NCBI GenBank assembly: GCA_022750295.1
Contig: JAKIVZ010000002.1
Coordinates: forward strand, 144,989 to 204,354
DNA from: Candidatus Lutacidiplasma silvani
GTDB taxonomy: Archaea > Thermoplasmatota > Thermoplasmata > Lutacidiplasmatales > UBA184
Length of the DNA: 59,366 bases
Reading direction: 5' to 3'
This document shows, piece by piece, positions 25,468-33,818 of this stretch. The notes under the pieces are model-generated. The model did not search any database. It saw nothing but the letters and a program-made list of their open reading frames with translations, and had not been told where the DNA came from. Each line of letters opens with the position of its first letter. Position 1 is the first letter of the stretch. The position numbers and the translations under genes are program-made.

Positions 25468-26777
25468 CAGGAGCTCCCGCCCTGCGCCGCCGCGAATCCG
25501 GCCCGGGCCGCCCGTCGGAGGGTCGGGACGTCGCGGGGTCCGGTCGCCGTCGAGACGAACGAGCTCTCGAGGGGAGACGGGGGAAGGTAGACGCCGTGAT
25601 CCAGCATCGCGTGGAAGAAGCGCGCGTACCGCTTCCGGTCGCTCCGCTGCGCCCCGGCGAAGTCGACCACGGGGCCGGCGCAGAAGAACACGGTCGACAT
25701 CGAACCGACCCTCTGGAGGCAGTACCGCTCGATGCCGGCACGTTCGGCCTCCTCCGCGAGCACCCGCTCGAACGAGGCGGCGGTTCGTTCCAGCTGGCGA
25801 TACGACGTCGGCGTCAGGGCATCGAGGGTGGCGGCCCCGGCCGCCATCGCGACCGGATTTCCCGCGAGGGTGCCCGCCTGGTAGACCGGCCCCTCGGGCG
25901 CGAGGAGGTCCATCCATCGCGCGCGTCCGCCGATCGCCCCGACCGGAAGGCCACCGCCAATGACCTTCCCGAGCGTGACAAGGTCGGCGTTTCCTCCGAG
26001 GGTCTCATGCGACGTTCCCCGCCGGAGCCGGAAACCGGTGATCACTTCGTCCATTACAACGAGGGCGCCGGCCTCGTGGGCCGCCTGCGAAAGACCGGGG
26101 AGGAACCCAGGGACCGGGGGCACGACCCCCATATTGCCGGCGACCGGTTCGACGACGACGACCGCGACCTCGTCGGCGTGCTCGTCAAGGAGCGCCCGGA
26201 ACGCCTCCACGTCGTTGTAGGGGGCCACCAGCGTCTCGCCGACGATCGCCGCCGGGACCCCGGCGGAATCCGGGACCGTGTGGGTCGCGGCGCCGGAGCC
26301 GGCCTTGGCGAGGAGTCCGTCCGAATGGCCATGGTACCCGCCCTCGAACTTGATGACCTTCGAGCGACCGGTCGCGGCGCGGGCCACCCGGACCGCGGTC
26401 ATCACCGCCTCCGTGCCGGAGCTCACGAACCGGACCCGCTCGATCGAAGGGCACGCACGGACGATCCGCTCCCCGAGCTCGTGCTCGCCGACCGTCGGAG
26501 TCCCGTAGGTGAGGCCCCGCTTCACCGCCGCCTCGACGGCTCGTACGACCGGCCGCGGAGCATGACCGAGGATCGTCGCCCCCCACGAGTGGACGAGGTC
26601 GAGGTACCGGCGGCCGTCGACGTCGGTCAGGTACGCCCCCCGGCCCGCACGCATGAACACCGGGTCGCCGCCGACGGCGCGGAACGACCGGACCGGGCTG
26701 TCCACCCCTCCGACGAGGGTCCGACGGGCCCGGCGGAACGCCCGGGCCGATACGGGCCGGGCGGTCCCCCGGGTCAC
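25467..26777 (-). CDS. hemL: Glutamate-1-semialdehyde 2,1-aminomutase
   Basis: The 436-residue PLP enzyme converts glutamate-1-semialdehyde to 5-aminolevulinate. It starts VTRGTARPVSARAFRRARR at GTG 26777. Family features are LVGGVDSPVRSFRAVGG, FVSSGTEAVMTAVRVAR, FEGGYHGHSDGLL and the PLP lysine in TLGKVIGGGLPVGA. The start overlaps the hemQ stop (GTGA). A separate GSA-aminotransferase-like paralogue lies at 51110-52516 and lacks the operon context. Confidence 0.95.
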   Translation of the reverse strand: MTRGTARPVSARAFRRARRTLVGGVDSPVRSFRAVGGDPVFMRAGRGAYLTDVDGRRYLDLVHSWGATILGHAPRPVVRAVEAAVKRGLTYGTPTVGEHELGERIVRACPSIERVRFVSSGTEAVMTAVRVARAATGRSKVIKFEGGYHGHSDGLLAKAGSGAATHTVPDSAGVPAAIVGETLVAPYNDVEAFRALLDEHADEVAVVVVEPVAGNMGVVPPVPGFLPGLSQAAHEAGALVVMDEVITGFRLRRGTSHETLGGNADLVTLGKVIGGGLPVGAIGGRARWMDLLAPEGPVYQAGTLAGNPVAMAAGAATLDALTPTSYRQLERTAASFERVLAEEAERAGIERYCLQRVGSMSTVFFCAGPVVDFAGAQRSDRKRYARFFHAMLDHGVYLPPSPLESSFVSTATGPRDVPTLRRAARAGFAAAQGGSS

Positions 26778-27496
26778 GGAAGGCCGTCCGCCAGGTCGAG
26801 CATCCGGCGGGGCGGCGCCGCGAGGCACGTGAAGATGGGGGTCTCGAGCTCGGTGTACTTGCTCGCCTCCGTCGGCCGGAGGTCGCGGACGAGGTCGAGG
26901 AACCGCCCCGGGTCGTCGGCCTCGAACGAGAGGATGAACTCGGCGTCGTCGAGGCCGAACGAGTAGCCCGTGTGGATCCCGACGTCCGGGTACTTGTGGC
27001 CGATCCGGAAGTGCTCGCCCATCACCCTCTGGCGGTCGGCGAACGGGATGCCGTACCACGCCCGCGTCTTGACGAACGGATAGACGAAGAGGTACGGGCG
27101 GTCGAGCGGCCGCCGGGTGCCCCCCTCCTGGTTCTCGTGGACGTGGTCGCCGAGGTACTCGGACCGACGGGCCATCCCGAGGTAGCTGTGGGTCGTCTCG
27201 AGATAGGCGCCCAGGGCGGAGCCGAGGAGCCGGGAGTGCAGCTCCTGGACCGGCTCGAGGGCGGGGGCGATGACCCAGAGGAGCATCTCGGGACCGGCTT
27301 TCGTCCCGACGAGCGAGTACGTCCGGAGCAGGACGCCGGCCGGTGGATTCTCGAGAAGCTTCGTCACCGACTCCTTCGCCGGATCCCGCGTTTCCCGGGG
27401 GAGGTGCCGCCACTCCGGCCGGAGCCGGAGGAACGTGTACTTCAGCACGTCCCGGCGTTCTTCGGAGGCGGACGGTTCCGTCGGGACGTCGGTCAT
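26774..27496 (-). CDS. hemQ: HemQ/chlorite dismutase-family coproheme decarboxylase
   Basis: The 240-residue protein belongs to the chlorite dismutase-like family and most resembles HemQ/ChdC, which oxidatively decarboxylates coproheme III to heme b. It has LFVYPFVKTRAWYGIPF, matching the YPxxKxxxWY region that includes the catalytic Tyr. MGEHFRIGHKYP supplies the likely proximal His, and the acidic strand DDAEFILSFEADDP follows. The distal Arg of true chlorite dismutases is not obvious, and the operon context argues for heme synthesis. ATG 27496 overlaps hemB, and the stop overlaps hemL. Confidence 0.88.
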   Translation of the reverse strand: MTDVPTEPSASEERRDVLKYTFLRLRPEWRHLPRETRDPAKESVTKLLENPPAGVLLRTYSLVGTKAGPEMLLWVIAPALEPVQELHSRLLGSALGAYLETTHSYLGMARRSEYLGDHVHENQEGGTRRPLDRPYLFVYPFVKTRAWYGIPFADRQRVMGEHFRIGHKYPDVGIHTGYSFGLDDAEFILSFEADDPGRFLDLVRDLRPTEASKYTELETPIFTCLAAPPRRMLDLADGLP

Positions 27497-28506
27497 TCGT
27501 GCAGCTCCTGCTCCCATCGGGCGAGGGCGAGGGCGAAGTACGTGACGATCACGTCCGCGCCCGCACGGTGGATCGCCGCGAGCGACTCGACCGCCGCGGC
27601 CCGGGCATCGAGCCACCCCCGGTCCGCCGCCGCCTTGATCATCGCGTACTCCCCGCTGACCTGGTAGGCGGCGATCGGAACGTGGTACCGGTCCCGGGCC
27701 CGGGCGATCACGTCGAGCGACGGGAGCGCCGGCTTCACCATCACCATGTCCGCCCCCTCCGCGATGTCGAGCTCGATCTCCCGAAGCGCCTCGCGACCGT
27801 TCCGCGAGTCGAGCTGGTACCCCCGACGGTCTCCCTCGGTGGGCGCCGACCCCTCGGCCTCGCGGAACGGACCGTAGAACGACGACGCGAACTTGGCCGA
27901 GTACCCGAGGATCCCCGCTCCCGGAAACCCGGCCCGGTCGAGCGCCGAGCGCAGGTGGCCGACCTGGTGGTCCATCATGGCGCTCGGCGCGACGAAGTCC
28001 GCACCGGCCCGGACGTGGGCGACCGCGACCTTCTGGAGGATTTCGAGCGTCGCGTCGTTGTCGACGGCGCCGTGGGACCACACCCCACAGTGGCCATGGT
28101 CCGTGTACGCGCAGAGGCAGACGTCGGTGAGTACGACGAGCGACGGCCAATTCTGCTTGATCGTGCGGAGGCACTTCGTCACCGCGCTGTCCGGACTGTA
28201 CGCCCCCCGCCCCCGGGCGTCCTTATGGCCCGACTGGCCGAACAGCAGCACCGCCGGCACCCCCGCCTCGAACGCCTCTCCTGCGTGCCGCGCGCCGTCC
28301 TCCGCGGAGTACCGGAACAGCCCCGGCATCGACTCGAGCTTCTCGCGCGGGGCGGTCCCCGGACGAACGAAGATCGGGTAGACCGTCCGACCCGAATCGA
28401 ACCGGGTCTCGGCGAGCCACTCCCGCATCCGGGCGGAGCGGCGAAGCCGGTGGAGTCGGGGAAACGAGCCCCCCCGCTCCGGATCAGTGAGCGGGTCGAC
28501 GGCCAT
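27493..28506 (-). CDS. hemB: Delta-aminolevulinic acid dehydratase (porphobilinogen synthase)
   Basis: The 337-residue enzyme condenses two 5-aminolevulinates. The first Schiff-base Lys lies in YSAKFASSFYGPFR and the second in DMVMVKPALPSLDVI. A Cys-rich metal site DVCLCAYTDHGHCGVW indicates the zinc-dependent type. GADFVAPSAMMDHQVGHL is also typical. The start region overlaps the end of hemD by 23 bases, and its stop overlaps hemQ. Confidence 0.96.
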   Translation of the reverse strand: MAVDPLTDPERGGSFPRLHRLRRSARMREWLAETRFDSGRTVYPIFVRPGTAPREKLESMPGLFRYSAEDGARHAGEAFEAGVPAVLLFGQSGHKDARGRGAYSPDSAVTKCLRTIKQNWPSLVVLTDVCLCAYTDHGHCGVWSHGAVDNDATLEILQKVAVAHVRAGADFVAPSAMMDHQVGHLRSALDRAGFPGAGILGYSAKFASSFYGPFREAEGSAPTEGDRRGYQLDSRNGREALREIELDIAEGADMVMVKPALPSLDVIARARDRYHVPIAAYQVSGEYAMIKAAADRGWLDARAAAVESLAAIHRAGADVIVTYFALALARWEQELHE

Positions 28507-29260
28507 CGAAGAGAGAAGTCACCGTGACCGGGGTAAATGCTTGACCGGGTCCGAGATCGAGAAGGGCCACGTCCCGGACCCCCGCGCGGCGAACCGCGGC
28601 CGCGGTGGTTTCCCCGAGCGCGCGAAAGGGGACGTGATCGGCGAGGGCACGGAAGCGGACGCGACCCAGGTGACGCCGGAGCGACCGCAGCGCGGAAGGG
28701 CTCGTCACGACGACGATCGAGGCCCCGGCGAGCCCCCGTCGGGTCGCCGGCGACATCCGAGCGGCCGCTCGCGTGCGGAACGCCACGACGTCGTGGACGG
28801 TATGTCCCGCGGCTCGAAGGGCGCGGGCCATCGACGGTCCCGCGACGTCGGAGCGGGGGTGAAGGAGCCGGAGCCGACGGTCGTTCGGCACCGCCCCGAG
28901 GATCCCTCGAATCCCCGGGGCCCCCGTCGGACGAACGGCGGGGTACCCGAGCCGAGCCGTACGGGTGGCCGTCGATTCGCCCGCCACGAACACGGCGGGT
29001 GTCGCGGCGCCGTCCCGCGCCCGGCCGAAGACCGGTGCGAGGAACAGCTCGATTCCCCGGGGGCTCGAGACGATGATCCCGTCCCACCGGGTCCGGCGGA
29101 TCGCCCGACGGCGGGCGGCCGAGAGAGACGGGACGAACCGGAGGGCGTCAAACCGGACGGACGGCACCCCCATCGCGCGCAACGACGATTCGAGGTCGAC
29201 GAGGGTCCCCGCGGCGGCCACGATGGCGACGGGCCCCCGCGAAGGGGACGGAGCGGTCAT
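28484..29260 (-). CDS. hemD: Uroporphyrinogen-III synthase
   Basis: The 258-residue protein has the two-lobed HemD architecture. Recognisable strands are WDGIIVSSPRGIELFLAP, VFVAGESTATRTARLG, LLHPRSDVAGPSMARALR and VVVTSPSALRSLRRHLG, followed by FRALGETTAAAVRRAG. The family is poorly conserved, so the assignment leans on these strands and on the position between hemC and hemB. ATG 29260 overlaps the hemC stop. Its 3' end runs 23 bases into hemB. Confidence 0.88.
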   Translation of the reverse strand: MTAPSPSRGPVAIVAAAGTLVDLESSLRAMGVPSVRFDALRFVPSLSAARRRAIRRTRWDGIIVSSPRGIELFLAPVFGRARDGAATPAVFVAGESTATRTARLGYPAVRPTGAPGIRGILGAVPNDRRLRLLHPRSDVAGPSMARALRAAGHTVHDVVAFRTRAAARMSPATRRGLAGASIVVVTSPSALRSLRRHLGRVRFRALADHVPFRALGETTAAAVRRAGVRDVALLDLGPGQAFTPVTVTSLFDGRRPAH

Positions 29261-30159
29261 CGGTCGCCCGGAGTGGGCGATTCGCTGGTCCGCTCCAGCG
29301 CCGCGCCGGCGAGACGGCCGATCGATCCCGCGTTCACGACCGGGCCTTCGCGACGCACCCGGACCGACCGACGGCCATTTCGGTCGAAGAGCTCCGCGTC
29401 GAGCGTGAGTGTCTCCCCCCGGACCCGGGCCAGGGCCGCGAGGGGGAGGTCGCAATCGGCCCCGAGCGCCGCCGCGCACGTGCGTTCGGCGGTCACGGCT
29501 GCCCGCGTCGGGCCGTGGTCGATGGTCCGGACGACCCGGTCGGTCGCCCGGTCGGCATACCGGACCTCGACGGCGAGCGCGCCCTGCCCGGGGGCCGGGA
29601 GGAACCTTGTCGGCGGGAGCGTCCGGTCGATTCTCCCCGCCAGCCCGAGGCGAGCGAGCCCGGCGGCGGCCAGGACGACCGCGTCCACGGACCCGGAATC
29701 CACCAGCCCGATGCGGGTCCCCACGTTGCCCCGGACGTCTTGCACGACGACGCCGGGCCATTCCCGGAGCAGTTGCGCTCGTCGCCGGACCGAACTCGAC
29801 CCGATCCGAGTCCCCGAGACCGGTGGACGAAGTGCCAGACCGGGACGTGCCACCAGGACGTCCGCGACCGCCGCCCGTCGTGGAAAGGCGGCGATTCGGA
29901 CTCCCCGTTCGGGGCGCACCGGAAGGTCCTTCGCCGAATGCACCGCGAGGTCGACCTCGCCCGCCTCGACAGCGGCACTGATCCGGTCCGTGAAGTCGGG
30001 CGAGCCCCCGACCGTCCGGTTTCGGTCCCCCGCGGTGGTGAGCGGGACGACCTCGAATTCGGCCGCGCGGTCCCTTCGCCGGAGCGCGGCGACGACCAGC
30101 TGGGTCTGGGCGAGCGCGAGGGGGCTTTTCCGGGTGCCGACCCGGAGGAGGCGGCTCAC
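29257..30159 (-). CDS. hemC: Hydroxymethylbilane synthase (porphobilinogen deaminase)
   Basis: The 300-residue enzyme polymerises four porphobilinogens. It opens LLRVGTRKSPLALAQTQLV, then DLAVHSAKDLPVRPERGV and ARPGLALRPPVSGTRIGSSSVRRRAQLL (family signatures). The dipyrromethane cofactor Cys is expected in ALGADCDLPLAAL. GTG 30159 overlaps the hemA stop (GTGA), and the TGA overlaps hemD. Confidence 0.95.
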   Translation of the reverse strand: MSRLLRVGTRKSPLALAQTQLVVAALRRRDRAAEFEVVPLTTAGDRNRTVGGSPDFTDRISAAVEAGEVDLAVHSAKDLPVRPERGVRIAAFPRRAAVADVLVARPGLALRPPVSGTRIGSSSVRRRAQLLREWPGVVVQDVRGNVGTRIGLVDSGSVDAVVLAAAGLARLGLAGRIDRTLPPTRFLPAPGQGALAVEVRYADRATDRVVRTIDHGPTRAAVTAERTCAAALGADCDLPLAALARVRGETLTLDAELFDRNGRRSVRVRREGPVVNAGSIGRLAGAALERTSESPTPGDR

Positions 30160-31436
30160 GGTCCGGGGGCCGGAGGGGCGAACAGCCGGAGGGCGAGCTC
30201 CCGCACGGTGCTCTCCTCCTCCGCGACGGACAGCGCCCGGAGCCGCTCGGTCGGTCCCGCGAGGATTCGGCGGACGAGCCGCTCGGTCAACTTCTCGACG
30301 GACGCCCGTTCCTTCGGTTGGAGGGTTTCAAGGTACCGCTCGGCCCGGGCGATCTCGGACACCCGCAGCCGCTCGGCCTCCCGCCAGAGTTCGGCGACGA
30401 ACGGTTCGAGGGCGGCCCGTCGGAACGCTGAGTAGGCGCGGTCCGCCGCGGCGTCGAGCTCCCGGGCCGCTTGATCCGCGCCGGGAGGTCGAACCGACGA
30501 ACGAAGCTGTTCCAGATCGATCCGACGGATCGGTCGACCGACCGAGACCCCGGGGTCGACGTTCCGGGGGAGTCCGAGGTCGACGACGACGAGGGGTCGG
30601 CTCGGGTCCCGGTGGACGAGTTCGGGGACGCCCACGAGGCGGCCCGCCGACTTGAGGGCCGTGACCAGCCCGTCGGCGAGCGCGAGTTCCTCCGCGAGCC
30701 GGGACAGGGGAGCGGCCCGGGCCCCGGTCGCCCGGAGGAAGGCTTCTTCGGGGGGGTGCGACCGGTGCAGGATCGTGACGTGGGCGCTCGGGGCCAGGGC
30801 CTCGGCGACCTGACGCCCGACGATGCCGGACCCGGCGACGACCACCCGGGGGAAGGGTGGCCCCACCTCTTCGAGCATCCGGGCCGCCCCGACCTTGGCG
30901 ATCGAGCCGCCGGAGTCGCTCCGGCTTCCGATCTCCGCGGCCGCGTCGGCCGCCCCGGCGAAGATGGGGCCGAGACCCCCAGTCGGAAGTCGGGAGACGA
31001 CCCGGCCGCCGGCCCGGCGGACCTGGGTCTGGACTTCGCGCTCCCCGACCGCGAGCGACTCCAGGCCGCCGGCGACGCGGTAAACGTGGCCGACCGCGCC
31101 GACGCCGTCCCAACGGCGCCATCCGGCGCGCGGGCGGGGGAGCAGCGCCTCGATCCGGGCGATCGCCCCGGGGGCCGCGACGACGGCGTAGACCTCGAGT
31201 CGATGGCACGTCCGGAGGACGGCGATCTCCCGGAGGTCGGGGTCGAGGTCGAGCGCGGCGTGGGCCCGCTCGTCCGACCACTCCTCCGTCGACCGCTCGA
31301 GTCGCTCGAGCGGTCCCGTCGCGAGGCTGCGCTCGAAGGCGACCAGTCGCAGGAGCTCGGGGGTTCGCGCCGAAGGTGCGGGGCGGGGCGATCCGGCCAC
31401 ATTCTCGACGGCCAGCAACGGCGAGCGGGTCCCCAA
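30156..31436 (-). CDS. hemA: Glutamyl-tRNA reductase
   Basis: The enzyme (426 residues from TTG 31436) commits glutamyl-tRNA to tetrapyrrole synthesis. The catalytic Cys lies in LRTCHRLEVYAV, the NADPH-binding motif in VVVAGSGIVGRQVAEAL, and the C-terminal dimerisation helix is present. TTG 31436 lies about 34 bases after the TATA-like box. GTG 31400 would give 414 residues starting MAGSPRPAPSART and loses no conserved element, so the start is uncertain. It is the first gene of the eight-gene heme operon; tight overlaps downstream imply one transcript. Confidence 0.94.
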   Translation of the reverse strand: MGTRSPLLAVENVAGSPRPAPSARTPELLRLVAFERSLATGPLERLERSTEEWSDERAHAALDLDPDLREIAVLRTCHRLEVYAVVAAPGAIARIEALLPRPRAGWRRWDGVGAVGHVYRVAGGLESLAVGEREVQTQVRRAGGRVVSRLPTGGLGPIFAGAADAAAEIGSRSDSGGSIAKVGAARMLEEVGPPFPRVVVAGSGIVGRQVAEALAPSAHVTILHRSHPPEEAFLRATGARAAPLSRLAEELALADGLVTALKSAGRLVGVPELVHRDPSRPLVVVDLGLPRNVDPGVSVGRPIRRIDLEQLRSSVRPPGADQAARELDAAADRAYSAFRRAALEPFVAELWREAERLRVSEIARAERYLETLQPKERASVEKLTERLVRRILAGPTERLRALSVAEEESTVRELALRLFAPPAPGP

Positions 31437-31465
31437 GGTTCCTCGGAGCGGGGGACGGAGCCGTG

Positions 31466-31475
31466 GCTTTATCCC
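31466..31475 (-). promoter_or_regulatory. TATA-like promoter of the heme operon
   Basis: On the minus strand GGGATAAAGC stands out in a GC-rich gap, about 30-38 bases before TTG 31436. The 184-base gap between hemA and the A-type carrier holds this box and the divergent one at 31577; nothing else is evident. Confidence 0.5.
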
Positions 31476-31576
31476 GGCACGGTTCGTACTCGTCCGACCG
31501 GAGCCCGCCCGGTCCCCCGGAGGCCGTGGGGTGCCCCCTGTAGGACCGACGGAGGGTGTCCCGCACGTAAGCCTAG

Positions 31577-31586
31577 GGTTATACCC
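31577..31586 (+). promoter_or_regulatory. TATA-like promoter of the A-type carrier gene
   Basis: GGTTATACCC lies about 39 bases before ATG 31621. A Shine-Dalgarno-like GGAGGA (31608-31613) sits 7 bases before the ATG, so this transcript probably has a short leader. Confidence 0.5.
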
Positions 31587-31620
31587 CTCCCCGAGCCTAG
31601 TTGGATTGGAGGAACCACCG

Positions 31621-32034
31621 ATGCCGGAAGCACAAGTTCAGACTCACGTTCAATTGGAGATCCGCCCGACCGCCGCCGAGCAGGTCCGCCGGCTCATGTC
31701 CGGACAGACCAACGGCGTCGCGGTTCGCGTCTACGCCCAGCCAGGCGGAGGCGGGTGCTGCGGTGGCGGGAGCGCCGTCCAGTTCGGGATGGCGTTCGCG
31801 AAGCCCCGCCGGGACGACGAGGTCGTCACGGTCGACGGGTTCTCCGTCATCGTCGATCCGACGAGCATTCCGTTCGTCAACGGCGCCGTGATCGATTACG
31901 TCGAGACCCTCGAGGAATCCGGATTCAAGATCACCAACCCGACCCTCCCGGAGCCCGACGCGGCCGGGAAGGCGGGCGGGTGCGGCTCGTGCGGCTCGAA
32001 CGCCGAGAACGGCGGCGGCTGCGGGTGCGGCTAG
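31621..32034 (+). CDS. HesB/IscA-family A-type iron-sulfur carrier with extra cysteines
   Basis: The 137-residue protein has the A-type carrier fold: EIRPTAAEQVRRLM, the first ligand region GGGGCCGGGSAVQFGM (Cys46 and Cys47), PFVNGAVIDYVETLEESGFKITNP and the terminal CGCG (Cys134, Cys136). An additional CGSCG (Cys121, Cys124) precedes the terminal pair, so the C-terminal tail has four Cys instead of two. ATG 31621 is set by the ribosome binding site; the frame is open upstream but without family similarity. It would donate Fe-S clusters to apo-enzymes. No other suf or isc gene is adjacent. Confidence 0.88.
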   Translation: MPEAQVQTHVQLEIRPTAAEQVRRLMSGQTNGVAVRVYAQPGGGGCCGGGSAVQFGMAFAKPRRDDEVVTVDGFSVIVDPTSIPFVNGAVIDYVETLEESGFKITNPTLPEPDAAGKAGGCGSCGSNAENGGGCGCG

Positions 32035-32095
32035 ATCGTCACTCCCGGGCCGCTGGGACGGCCCCCGACGCTGGCGTTTCTCGCCCTCGCCGGTC

Positions 32096-32104
32096 GGTTA
32101 AGTA
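32096..32104 (+). promoter_or_regulatory. TATA-like box of the ABC exporter operon
   Basis: GGTTAAGTA is centred about 28 bases upstream of ATG 32129, fitting a leaderless transcript. Confidence 0.5.
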
Positions 32105-32128
32105 CCGCCGCCCGGCTCGCGCGCACTC

Positions 32129-33058
32129 ATGACGGCGGAGGCGCTCCTCGCTCGGGACGTCCGCAAGACGTACACCGCGCGCCGGGCCCCGAGCGTGGAA
32201 GCGCTCGCGGGCGTCTCCCTCGTCGTCCATCCGGGGGAGCGGGTCGCCCTCCTCGGGCGGAACGGCGCCGGGAAGACGACGTTCCTGAAGATCGCCTCAA
32301 CGCTCCTCGCCCCCACCGCGGGGACCGTGGAGGTGTTCGGCCACGACGCCGGGGGTCACCCGGACGAGGTCCGGCCGATGATCGCGGTCGTTCCCCAGGA
32401 GGGGAAGCCGTTCTTCCACCTCACCCCCCGGGAACAGGTCTACACGTACCTGCGGGCCCGCGGATTCGCCCGAGAGGAGGCCAAGTCGCGGACCGAGGAC
32501 TCGCTCGGCCAGATGGGGCTCCTCGAGGTCGCCAATCGGCTCTCGATCACCTTGTCCGGGGGGCAACGGCAGCGAACGATGGTCGCCACGGTCATCGCGA
32601 CGGAGGCACCGCTCCTCTTCCTCGATGAGCCGACGATCGGGATGGACCCGTTCGCCCGTCGGGCGGTGTGGGAATCGCTGCGGACGCTCACGCGGCGCGG
32701 CTCGACGATCCTTCTGACGACGCACTACCTCGACGAGGCGGAGGCGTTGAGCCAGCGGCTCTACATCATCGAACGGGGACGGGTGCTCGTCGACGGAACG
32801 GCGGCGACCCTGAAGCAGGAGATCGGGGGCTCCCTCCGCGTTTCGATCCCGGGCGGGGGCCGATTGACCGAGACGGTCCAGACGTTCGGCTCGGTCCTCG
32901 TCGACGGCGGGACCCTCCACGTGATCACCTCCCCCGAGCGACTTCCGGAGCTGATGGCGCTCGCCGTCCGCGAGCACCTGTCGGCGACCGTCGGGCCCGT
33001 GACGCTCGAGGAAGCGTTCCTCAAGGTCGTCGGCCGGTCGATCGACACCGAAGAGTAG
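32129..33058 (+). CDS. ABC-2 type exporter ATPase
   Basis: The 309-residue ABC ATPase has Walker A GRNGAGKTTF, signature LSGGQRQRTMV, Walker B PLLFLDEPTIGMD and the switch His in LLTTHYLDEAEAL. The C-terminal 80 residues match the accessory region of DrrA/NatA-type exporters. It energises the two permeases that follow. Cargo (drug, lipid or ion) is not identifiable. Four bases separate its stop from the first permease. Confidence 0.9.
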   Translation: MTAEALLARDVRKTYTARRAPSVEALAGVSLVVHPGERVALLGRNGAGKTTFLKIASTLLAPTAGTVEVFGHDAGGHPDEVRPMIAVVPQEGKPFFHLTPREQVYTYLRARGFAREEAKSRTEDSLGQMGLLEVANRLSITLSGGQRQRTMVATVIATEAPLLFLDEPTIGMDPFARRAVWESLRTLTRRGSTILLTTHYLDEAEALSQRLYIIERGRVLVDGTAATLKQEIGGSLRVSIPGGGRLTETVQTFGSVLVDGGTLHVITSPERLPELMALAVREHLSATVGPVTLEEAFLKVVGRSIDTEE

Positions 33059-33062
33059 GCCG

Positions 33063-33818
33063 ATGGCGACCGTCACCCGTGCGCCGTTCCGCGGCCTCGT
33101 CGCGTTCTCGCTGACGGAGCTCCGGGTCCAGCTCCACGAGTCGACGTCGATCGTCACGAGCATGATCGTCCAGGTCGTCCTCCTCGTCTTCGTCGCGATC
33201 CTCGCCCGCGACCTGCTCCCGGTCGCCCTCTTCGGCGCGATCCTGTTCTCGATGTTCGCCCTCGGGCAGCGGGTCCAGAACGAGGCGGCGTTCGTCCGGA
33301 TCGACCACAAGCTGAACGAGCTCTACCTCGCCGGCCCGCTCGCCCCGGAGGCGTACTTCTTCGGGATGTCGCTCGGGGTCCTCGGAGCGTACCTCGCCCC
33401 CATCGGAATCCTCGTCCTCATCACCTACGCCATCGCCGGGATCAGCCTGACCACGGCGGTCGTCCTCCTCGCCACCGCGACGGGGGTGTGGCTGTTCGCC
33501 TCGTCGTTCGGTTACTTCGTCTCCTCGCTCTTCCGCGACATGCGGACCATCTGGCCGTACGCCTCGATCTTCTACAGTATGTTCGGGGTCCTGCCGCCGG
33601 TGTTCTACCCGCTCGGCTACTGGCCGGCGCCGCTCGTCCCGGTCGCCCTTGCCCTCCCGCCGAGCGCGGCGGCGGCGCTCGTCCAGTCGACGATCGGCTG
33701 GGCGACCCTCACCCCCTGGGAGGTCGCGTTCGCCGCGACGGCGCTCGTCCTTGAGGGGCTCGGGACGTTCGTGTTTGCCATCTACTGGTCCCGTCGGACG
33801 GTCCGGGAGGACGCGTGA
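33063..33818 (+). CDS. ABC-2 type transporter permease 1
   Basis: The 251-residue protein has six hydrophobic helices, including SIVTSMIVQVVLLVFVAIL and a region FGYFVSSLFRDMRTIWPY typical of ABC-2 permeases. Its stop overlaps the GTG of the second permease (GTGA). The pair would form a heterodimeric exporter channel with the upstream ATPase. Confidence 0.87.
   Translation: MATVTRAPFRGLVAFSLTELRVQLHESTSIVTSMIVQVVLLVFVAILARDLLPVALFGAILFSMFALGQRVQNEAAFVRIDHKLNELYLAGPLAPEAYFFGMSLGVLGAYLAPIGILVLITYAIAGISLTTAVVLLATATGVWLFASSFGYFVSSLFRDMRTIWPYASIFYSMFGVLPPVFYPLGYWPAPLVPVALALPPSAAAALVQSTIGWATLTPWEVAFAATALVLEGLGTFVFAIYWSRRTVREDA

Noticed and set aside
26774-27496. Chlorite dismutase active on chlorite
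   Set aside because: Motifs and position within the heme operon fit HemQ coproheme decarboxylase better.
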